A DNA stretch of 64,000 nucleotides, from assembly GCA_965262255.1 (NCBI GenBank), contig OZ253505.1:1922001-1986000 (forward strand). Direction: 5' to 3'. This DNA comes from JANQQC01 sp965262255. Its GTDB lineage: Bacteria > Pseudomonadota > Alphaproteobacteria > Caulobacterales > Hyphomonadaceae. Shown here piece by piece: positions 17,465 through 24,159 of the stretch. The notes under the pieces were generated by a model. That model saw nothing but the letters and a program-made list of their open reading frames with translations. It searched no databases and was not told the origin of the DNA. How positions within the stretch are numbered: the first letter of the stretch is position 1; each line of letters begins with the position of its first letter. The translations under genes were made by a program, and so were the position numbers.

Positions 17465-19228
17465 ATGTCTTACGAAGCACCTGTACAGGATATAAAGTTT
17501 GTGCTCAACGAAATCGCAGGACTTAAAGAGTTCGCGAGTTCTGAGGCATTTGATGATTTTGATCTTGAGCTGGTTGAGCCAATTCTTGACGAAGCCGGTA
17601 AGTTAGCGAGTACTGTGCTTTCACCGATTAATCAGCCCGGTGATCAAGAAGGAGCTAGTTGGAATGTATCGGGTGTAAGCGCTCCAAAGGGATTCAAGGA
17701 GGCTTACAGTTCTTTCTTAGAAGGTGGCTGGATGGGTTTAGCCGCACCGGTGGAGTATGGTGGCCAGGGATTACCTCGGGCTCTTGCGCTGGCAGTTATG
17801 GAAATGTTCCACGGCGCAAATATGGCTTTTGCCTTATGTCCGATGCTGACTTTTGGAGCAATAGAGGCTTTAATTGCTCACGGGACTTCAGAACAAAAGG
17901 ACTTATATCTTCCGAAGCTTGTGTCTGGAGAGTGGACGGGGACAATGAATCTCACCGAACCTGAAGCGGGCTCCGATGTAGGAGCATTAAAAACAAAGGC
18001 GAAACCTAATGCAGATGGTAGTTATGCCATATCTGGACAAAAAATTTACATCACTTGGGGGGAGCATGATCTAACAGAAAACATTATTCATTTAGTCTTG
18101 GCGCGGTTACCCGACGCACCTGAGGGATCACGCGGCGTTTCGTTATTCCTATGTCCGAAGAAGTTGGTGAACACGGATGGCAATTTGGGGGATGCAAACA
18201 GCGTAAGGTGTATTTCCATTGAGTCGAAACTCGGCATACATGGCTCACCGACATGTACAATGGAGTATGATGAAGCGACGGCATGGTTGATAGGAGAACC
18301 AAACAAAGGCATGTCAGCCATGTTTACCATGATGAACTCGGCGAGATTGAATGTTGGAATGGAAGGGGTTGCTGTTGGTGAAGCAGCTTTACAAATGGCT
18401 TCAAAGCATGCTTTTGAACGAAAGCAAGGCAGGGCAGCTGGAGTGAAGGGTACTGTTCCAATAATTTATCACTCAGACGTAAGAAGAATGCTTACCTCAA
18501 TGCGGGCGAAAGTGACGGCTGCGCGGGCGATTTGTTATGCGTGTGGAATAGCGGCCGATAAAGCAATTATGGGTTCAACATTAGAAGAACGCGAAAAGGC
18601 GAAACTACGAGAAGAGTTCTTAACTCCTATTGCAAAGGCTTGGTCAACTGACATAGGAGTGGAGGTCGCAAATACTGGTGTTCAAGTTCATGGAGGTCTC
18701 GGGTTTATGGATGGTACATTGGCTTCGCAGCTTTACCGTGATGCCCGAATTGCACCTATTTACGAGGGAACAAATGGAATTCAGGCGATTGATTTAGCGA
18801 AACGTAAACTTTCGATGATGGGAGGGGCTGCCGTACGTGATATGATTAATGACATAATGGAGACTGCTCACTCGGCTCGTTCAACTAATGAGTCTAGTTT
18901 TGTTGAGATTGCTGAGCGATTGGAGGAGGCTTTGAAGGGTTTCGAGGTGGCGACGGATTGGATGAGAGATAAAATGGAGAATGACTTAGAGCTTGGACTG
19001 TCAAGCGCGACAGCGTATTTGGAGATTGCTGGAGATATTGTTGGAGGCCACTACTTGACGCTCGGTGCATTGGAAGATCGAAAAAATGGGCGAGACAAGA
19101 GTATCGTAATAGCAAAATTCTTTGCAGAAACTGCTTTAGCTGAGATAAATGGTCGGATTTCCGGGATAACTCGCAACAGAGATGCAATCGAATCAGAAGC
19201 TCAGGTTCTGTATGGGTTGACAGTTTGA
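17465..19228 (+). CDS. Acyl-CoA dehydrogenase, long DmdC-type
   Basis: A 587-residue FAD enzyme. N-terminal MSYEAPVQDIKFVLNEI and the extra C-terminal helical domain are typical of the family that includes 3-methylmercaptopropionyl-CoA dehydrogenase (DmdC) of DMSP demethylation. Seen: MNLTEPEAGSDVGALKT (FAD contact), VQVHGGLGFMDGTLASQLYRD, and the catalytic-base region IYEGTNGIQAIDL. AGGGAG lies 8 bases before the ATG and a TATAAT hexamer is at 17427-17432. No other dmd gene is nearby, so the substrate could instead be a fatty acyl-CoA. Confidence 0.92.
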   Translation: MSYEAPVQDIKFVLNEIAGLKEFASSEAFDDFDLELVEPILDEAGKLASTVLSPINQPGDQEGASWNVSGVSAPKGFKEAYSSFLEGGWMGLAAPVEYGGQGLPRALALAVMEMFHGANMAFALCPMLTFGAIEALIAHGTSEQKDLYLPKLVSGEWTGTMNLTEPEAGSDVGALKTKAKPNADGSYAISGQKIYITWGEHDLTENIIHLVLARLPDAPEGSRGVSLFLCPKKLVNTDGNLGDANSVRCISIESKLGIHGSPTCTMEYDEATAWLIGEPNKGMSAMFTMMNSARLNVGMEGVAVGEAALQMASKHAFERKQGRAAGVKGTVPIIYHSDVRRMLTSMRAKVTAARAICYACGIAADKAIMGSTLEEREKAKLREEFLTPIAKAWSTDIGVEVANTGVQVHGGLGFMDGTLASQLYRDARIAPIYEGTNGIQAIDLAKRKLSMMGGAAVRDMINDIMETAHSARSTNESSFVEIAERLEEALKGFEVATDWMRDKMENDLELGLSSATAYLEIAGDIVGGHYLTLGALEDRKNGRDKSIVIAKFFAETALAEINGRISGITRNRDAIESEAQVLYGLTV

Positions 19229-19530
19229 GAAAGTAAACTTCGTGGATACAGAGATTTTATGATTGATGTTTATGCCAAATATGAGTATCATACGTAGTAA
19301 ATGACTTTGGTTTGTAAGATAGGTATGTCTTAGTTTGGGTCTTCAAATCAGATAAATTTAGTTTAATGTTCCCCATTTTACAGGATTATGAATTATGAAC
19401 ATTGTAGATGCTACGGTAAGTTTCTTTCAGCGATGGAATGACTTTCGAAGTAGAAGTTCAAGATCGGAGTATTGGTGGCCCATTCTCTCTATTGGAATTC
19501 CATTGCGCTTACTCGAGTATTTTATGAGTG

Positions 19531-19536
19531 TTTATG
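19531..19536. repeat. Target-site duplication TTTATG, left copy
   Basis: Six-base direct repeat at the left edge of the IS element; the second copy is at 20608-20613. Its left copy also supplies the transposase stop codon on the minus strand. Confidence 0.9.
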
Positions 19537-20533
19537 TGTATAGTCCCGCAAACATGGACGCGGGATTTTTAATAAATCTTTCTGGTTCCTCTTTCCAACA
19601 TTTGTTGATAAAGTCGAAGATAGTTAAACCTTTGTGAGCCTTTAACCTTTTAGCAAAATTATAGGCATCAATAAAACTCTGGATGTGTTCCTTCAGTTTG
19701 TCATGTGTCTCATAGTGATACTTTTTCACAGTAGCTTCTTTGATGGTTCTATTCATTCGTTCCACTTGTCCGTTCGTCCAGGGATGATAGGGAAGTGTCA
19801 ACTTATGTTCGATATTATTCTCTGAGCAAACAGCGTCAAATGCGTTGCATTTGACATCCTTATTGATTTTATGATCGGGTGATTCGTTTTCTTTCACCGA
19901 GACTTTAGGGTTTCTCGAATTAGTGAACTGACTGCCATTGTCAGTCAAGATCGTATGGATAGTGTAAGGCACTTTTTCAACCAAGGTTTCGATAAACTGA
20001 ACTGCGACTTTTCGCGTCGATTTGTCGTGCAGTTCAACGTAGGCATATTTCGATGTGCGGTCGATGGCTACGAACATATAGAGCCGACCTTCTTCGGTGT
20101 TGACTTGGGCTATGTCGACATGGAAGTAACCGATCGGATACTCTTTGAACTTCTTCGTCTCGGGAGTTTTATTTTCTTCTTTTGGAAGTGTTGATATCCC
20201 GTGATTCTGAAATACACGATGGAGGTTCGATCGCTTTAAATGGGGAATTGAGTCTTGCAGAGAATACAAACAGTCATCCAACGACAACCTCGTTGTCGTC
20301 CGGAAATAAACACATGCGGCTTCCTCTGCTTTACTCAAACTCTTTGGCCGCGGGTCTTGTGGACCCGACCGTCGGTCTTCGACCGACTCTCGCTCGCGCC
20401 ATCTCTTAACCGTGCGGTAATTTAATCCGTAGCACCTCGCTAATGCGCGATTTGAGATCGACGAGGGGGCCTCTTGGATCTCTTTTCTGATCGCATGTGT
20501 AGTGACTGCGTTAGTGTGTAATACCTGTCCCAT
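19532..20533 (-). CDS. IS481-family transposase
   Basis: A 333-residue DDE transposase. N-terminal helix-turn-helix (SISNRALARCYGLNYRTVKR) is followed by an rve integrase core with the acidic residues in YFHVDIAQV, ILTDNGSQF and NGQVERMNRTIKEA. A strong ribosome site GGAGGAA lies 7 bases before the ATG. Its stop TAA (19532-19534) lies outside the element, inside the target duplication, so the last codon and stop depend on the insertion site. The frame is intact and probably active. Confidence 0.93.
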   Translation of the reverse strand: MGQVLHTNAVTTHAIRKEIQEAPSSISNRALARCYGLNYRTVKRWRERESVEDRRSGPQDPRPKSLSKAEEAACVYFRTTTRLSLDDCLYSLQDSIPHLKRSNLHRVFQNHGISTLPKEENKTPETKKFKEYPIGYFHVDIAQVNTEEGRLYMFVAIDRTSKYAYVELHDKSTRKVAVQFIETLVEKVPYTIHTILTDNGSQFTNSRNPKVSVKENESPDHKINKDVKCNAFDAVCSENNIEHKLTLPYHPWTNGQVERMNRTIKEATVKKYHYETHDKLKEHIQSFIDAYNFAKRLKAHKGLTIFDFINKCWKEEPERFIKNPASMFAGLYT

Positions 20534-20607
20534 AACTGTTTCCTCCAGATGGAATTGCTGTATAATGGTAGTATATCATTTCGCGCCCAAGAGTGTGGGA
20601 CTTTACA
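19537..20607 (-). mobile_element. IS481-like insertion sequence, 1071 bp
   Basis: Bounded by imperfect terminal inverted repeats: TGTATAGTCCCGCAAACATG at the left and TGTAAAGTCCCACACTCTTG read inward from the right, 21 of 29 positions matching over the longer arm. Ends start with TGT as in the IS481 family. Flanked by the TTTATG duplication. Carries one transposase on the minus strand and interrupts a DUF805 gene. Confidence 0.93.
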
Positions 20608-20613
20608 TTTATG
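20608..20613. repeat. Target-site duplication TTTATG, right copy
   Basis: Second copy of the 6-bp direct repeat flanking the IS element; coding sequence of the DUF805 gene resumes here. Confidence 0.9.
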
Positions 20614-20902
20614 TACCAAATGAACTCGGCACACTGATACTGTTACCGTTTTCTTTATTCTATGCCATTGCAAGTATTTCTCTGTCAATCCGACGCCTAC
20701 ATGATATGGACGCAACGGGATGGTGGGTTTTACTACCATTTACGATCATTGGAATATTTATATTATTTGTCTGGTTCTTCTTTAGAGGAACCGTTGGAGA
20801 TAACAGATTCGGTGGTGACCCACTGCAACCGGAGAATGACCTAGGAAAAACCTCTAGAATTATAGATTAACTCGAGTAGGAATGTTACGATACTTTATTA
20901 GG

Positions 20903-22075
20903 TTATCGTTTTACAATAGAAAAAGTGTTCTTATCATATTTGAGCTTAGTTATAGAGTGATCGAGAATTGCTTCTACAACTTCATCTATAACCTCTAAAG
21001 GCACCAGAAACCATTCCTCGGGATGAAAACTTTTTCCATTTACTGTAATTGTAAGATCTAGTTGCGCACTCCTTAGAAACTTGTGGATCTTTTGTTCGAG
21101 TTTAGTTGTGTTAATTCCCTCAAATTCATAAACTTTAACTAATTCAACGTCAGCCATCAAGTACGTTGTTTGCTTTTTTGCGTCGGCAGTTCGCGTATTT
21201 ACGTCTCCTTTAGTGACACCAATTTTGTGGATGAGTTCTCGGTTATTCGCAATTTTTTCAATATCCGAGTTACTTCTGAGCACATAGATTTTTCCTGTAT
21301 TTTGCGCGATCTCTTGTTGATCATTAGTCAAGAGCGGGCTAGTTATAGGTTCGGTCACTCGTCTTGCGTTTTTGTCTCTGTTCAATGCTCTTTGTAGTGA
21401 TCGCATAAGAACGTTATTTTCGGTTCCATTGTCGTATATTACTCTGAGCCGTGCGTCACGATCTCCGTAGTCTTGAACAAACTCTTCTCCTTTATCTGCA
21501 ACGTATGCCATTTGCCCATTCAAAATAAAAAAACGACCGATTTCGATTTCTGATCTTAGCTGAAACTTTCTTGTCTTACGAATTTTGTTCGATATTTCTA
21601 GTCGAACCACATCGAAAACTTGTTTAAACTTTTCAAAGTCGACGCATTGAATTCTATTTGCGATCATATCGGCAGCCTTACGTTCAGCCGTTGATCGCAC
21701 GTTTCTGAGACGAGTAATATCGTTTTCCTGAGTAAGTTCAATTCCAAGTTCTTCCAATATAGATGCAGAGTCTACATTCGAAACATCGCCTTTAGTCCGC
21801 AGTGGGAGAATCAAGTTTTGGGAATCGAAAGGTTCTAGTAGTTCACAAGCCTCAGGGATGCTTTTTATTCGTTCAAGGCGAATTGCGTATATCGGTTCAA
21901 ACAGGTTATCTGTCGCGTCTTTGCTAGGTAAGCGATTGTTCTCCTCCACGAATCTTTGGATGTCTTCGAACCCGGCAATCACTCTTTGTTGCCATGGTGA
22001 GTACTTTGCTTTCGATGTATCGGTGACTACGACACCTAAGTCGTCTAGAATTTCTTTTGCAGTTTGTTTAGTCAT
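20903..22075 (-). CDS. GIY-YIG nuclease-family protein (T5orf172-type) of a defence operon
   Basis: A 390-residue protein. The C-terminal ~130 residues fit the T5orf172/MUG113 branch of the GIY-YIG fold: KIYVLRSNSD, HKIGVTKGDVNTR, KLEQKIHKFLRSAQLDL and GKSFHPEEWFLVPLEVI. The N-terminus has a small repeat-like motif (VEENNRLPS...NLFEPIYAIRLERI) resembling the C-terminus of the helicase encoded just upstream. The start overlaps the helicase stop by 8 bp. It is the likely DNA-cutting part of a methyltransferase-helicase-nuclease system; arrangement and order resemble yeeA-yeeB-yeeC of Bacillus subtilis as I recall it. Confidence 0.85.
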   Translation of the reverse strand: MTKQTAKEILDDLGVVVTDTSKAKYSPWQQRVIAGFEDIQRFVEENNRLPSKDATDNLFEPIYAIRLERIKSIPEACELLEPFDSQNLILPLRTKGDVSNVDSASILEELGIELTQENDITRLRNVRSTAERKAADMIANRIQCVDFEKFKQVFDVVRLEISNKIRKTRKFQLRSEIEIGRFFILNGQMAYVADKGEEFVQDYGDRDARLRVIYDNGTENNVLMRSLQRALNRDKNARRVTEPITSPLLTNDQQEIAQNTGKIYVLRSNSDIEKIANNRELIHKIGVTKGDVNTRTADAKKQTTYLMADVELVKVYEFEGINTTKLEQKIHKFLRSAQLDLTITVNGKSFHPEEWFLVPLEVIDEVVEAILDHSITKLKYDKNTFSIVKR

Positions 22076-24137
22076 TTTGCTCTTCCTTTACCTTACGTTT
22101 AAGATATTCTATAGCTTCAGCCATTCTTCTCTCAAATAGATCTGAGGCGGTAATCTGAGGTAAGCGGCCATTTTGAACGAGGAACTGTTTTGCTCGGATT
22201 GCCAGAGCTTTTGCTTCTTCTTCGTCCATCTTGACCCGCTTTGCCGATATTACTGCTGTAACCTGCCTGAGAACATCTTCATTCATGGTTTTTGCCATAA
22301 TTTGGTAAGCGTTACCAAATGGATTTATGCTGTCGATCAGGTCAATATCAAGGTCACGAACATCAATTGCAATTTTTCGAATGTTATCGATAAAAGAAGT
22401 GTTAGATTTCGATTTGTCAGAGTCAGTTTTGTCTGTTGTGTTACGGGTTTTAGCCAGCTGATTAAAATTGAAAGTTGCTACAGCACGTTGTCGAATTGCT
22501 TCAATATCTACGGAAGACAAGTGAGGATACTTCTTTCGTATTGCTTTCCCGATTAAAATTTGCGTTATCTCTTGATTTGGAATGTTGTCATCAAATATCC
22601 CTCTCTCGATTACATCCTTGTCTTGTACAATTGTAACGAAAATCTCATTCAGGTCTCTTTCAATTATTCTTGTGGCTTCGTCGGACTCCGGTTTTATTAG
22701 ACCATTAACTTCAACTTGAACTTCACGAGTTTCTTTGTTGACTCCGACATTTGGTTTATCTTTCTGATAGCCCGCTTCACCGTAGTCAAAATCTTCTCTG
22801 GCACCGCTACCAACCGGAACAAAACTTAATTTTGGAACTAGCACTTGTTCCATCAGCAAACTAGCCGCTATTGCTTTTAGGGTGTCGTTGACAGCTTCAA
22901 TGACTTTTTCTTCTGATGCGTCAGGTTCCGCTATTAAGTTTGTAAATTTTACTCGCACTTTGCCGGGAGCGTCTCTAGTTGCTCTTCCGATGATCTGGAT
23001 TATTTCGGTAAGACTCGACCGGTATCCTATCGTCAATGCATGCTCACACCAGAGCCAGTCAAACCCCTCTTTTGCCATTCCAAGTGCAATTATAATATCG
23101 ACGTGTTCGCGGACATTCTTGTACTTTGGGTTACGAAGTGATGTTAACACTTTAGTATGGCGATCCGGCCCATCATCAACTAGATCGGCGACTCTTAGAA
23201 ACTTGCCATTGGGACGCTTGACTATATCGAAACCGGTATCTCTATCCTTTTGAATCCATTCTCCCAGAGTATGAATGATTTCACTGACCTCTATGGATTT
23301 ACCTCTTCGGGTGCTTTCTCGAGAATTAACATTTGGAATGTGAACGATCGTCTTTAGGTCAGGATCTAATGCTTGTTCTATGCTGTCAAGATATGATCCG
23401 GAGTAAAACTTGTAGCCAATATCGAGAGCCTTGAGATAATCGTATCCGTTTAACTGTTCATAGTACGTATAGGTGACGGTCGTGAATTTTGCTTCGTCTT
23501 CGGGTAGAAGTACTGGAACAGCATCTCCTCTGAAGTAAGAGCCAGTCATTGCGACGATGTGAATTTTGTCGCGCTGAATGAAATCTTTAAACTGCCTCCC
23601 GAGTACATTGTCATTGTCGGTTGATAGGTGATGAAACTCATCGATAGCGATCAACCTATCGTCAAATGCTTCAATGCCAAATTTCTCTATAGCGAATCGA
23701 AAAGTTGCATGTGTGCATACCAATGCAGTTTCTTGGGAATCAAGGAACTTCTTTACTGTTTCGACTTTAGATTTGGCTACCTGCTCGTTGTCGATAGAAG
23801 GCACACTGCACAAATCCCACTGAGGTTCAACGACCCAATCAGACCAGAATCCCCATTTCGAAAGAGGTTCATTAAAAAAACTTGCTCCTATGGAACGCTC
23901 CGGAACTACTATGATTGCCTGTTTCACGTTTTGTTTATGAACTTTATCCAAGGCGATGAACATCAATGCACGGCTTTTACCGGATGCGGGGGGAGATTTG
24001 ATTAACAGATATTGTTCTGTTCGCTTTTTGTATGCTCTCGCCTGCATTGTTCGCATACCAAGTTCATTGACCTTCTTGGAAAGTCCCGTTTGCTCGTAGG
24101 TTACAGCAATTGATGGCGTATTTTTGATATGCGTCAT
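22068..24137 (-). CDS. DEAD/DEAH-type superfamily 2 helicase of a defence operon
   Basis: A 689-residue helicase: Walker A PPASGKS (residues 49-55), Walker B/motif II DEFH (166-169), motif III AMTGSYF, motif VI QIIGRATRDAPG. The C-terminal ~250 residues are charged and helical and end with VQNGRLPQITASDLFERRM, resembling a motif near the N-terminus of the next gene product. It probably translocates DNA for the partner nuclease, as HsdR- and Res-type helicases do. It lies 22 bp after the methyltransferase gene. Confidence 0.92.
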   Translation of the reverse strand: MTHIKNTPSIAVTYEQTGLSKKVNELGMRTMQARAYKKRTEQYLLIKSPPASGKSRALMFIALDKVHKQNVKQAIIVVPERSIGASFFNEPLSKWGFWSDWVVEPQWDLCSVPSIDNEQVAKSKVETVKKFLDSQETALVCTHATFRFAIEKFGIEAFDDRLIAIDEFHHLSTDNDNVLGRQFKDFIQRDKIHIVAMTGSYFRGDAVPVLLPEDEAKFTTVTYTYYEQLNGYDYLKALDIGYKFYSGSYLDSIEQALDPDLKTIVHIPNVNSRESTRRGKSIEVSEIIHTLGEWIQKDRDTGFDIVKRPNGKFLRVADLVDDGPDRHTKVLTSLRNPKYKNVREHVDIIIALGMAKEGFDWLWCEHALTIGYRSSLTEIIQIIGRATRDAPGKVRVKFTNLIAEPDASEEKVIEAVNDTLKAIAASLLMEQVLVPKLSFVPVGSGAREDFDYGEAGYQKDKPNVGVNKETREVQVEVNGLIKPESDEATRIIERDLNEIFVTIVQDKDVIERGIFDDNIPNQEITQILIGKAIRKKYPHLSSVDIEAIRQRAVATFNFNQLAKTRNTTDKTDSDKSKSNTSFIDNIRKIAIDVRDLDIDLIDSINPFGNAYQIMAKTMNEDVLRQVTAVISAKRVKMDEEEAKALAIRAKQFLVQNGRLPQITASDLFERRMAEAIEYLKRKVKEEQND

Positions 24138-24159
24138 TTTAGTCTTTCAAATGATTCTT

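Larger units (their letters stand above)
19395..20870 (+). pseudogene. DUF805 membrane protein gene split by an IS481-like element
   Basis: The 5' part (19395-19536) encodes a DUF805 start (RWNDFRSRSSRSEYWWPI) and the 3' part (20614-20870) the DUF805 end (IRRLHDMDATGWWVLLPF, DNRFGGDP). Removing 19537-20613, that is the element plus one copy of the TTTATG repeat, rejoins them in frame as one 132-residue protein, with VY before the junction and VPNEL after it. DUF805 proteins are small multi-pass membrane proteins of unknown role. The gene is inactive as it stands, but both halves are undamaged, so the insertion is recent. Confidence 0.93.
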
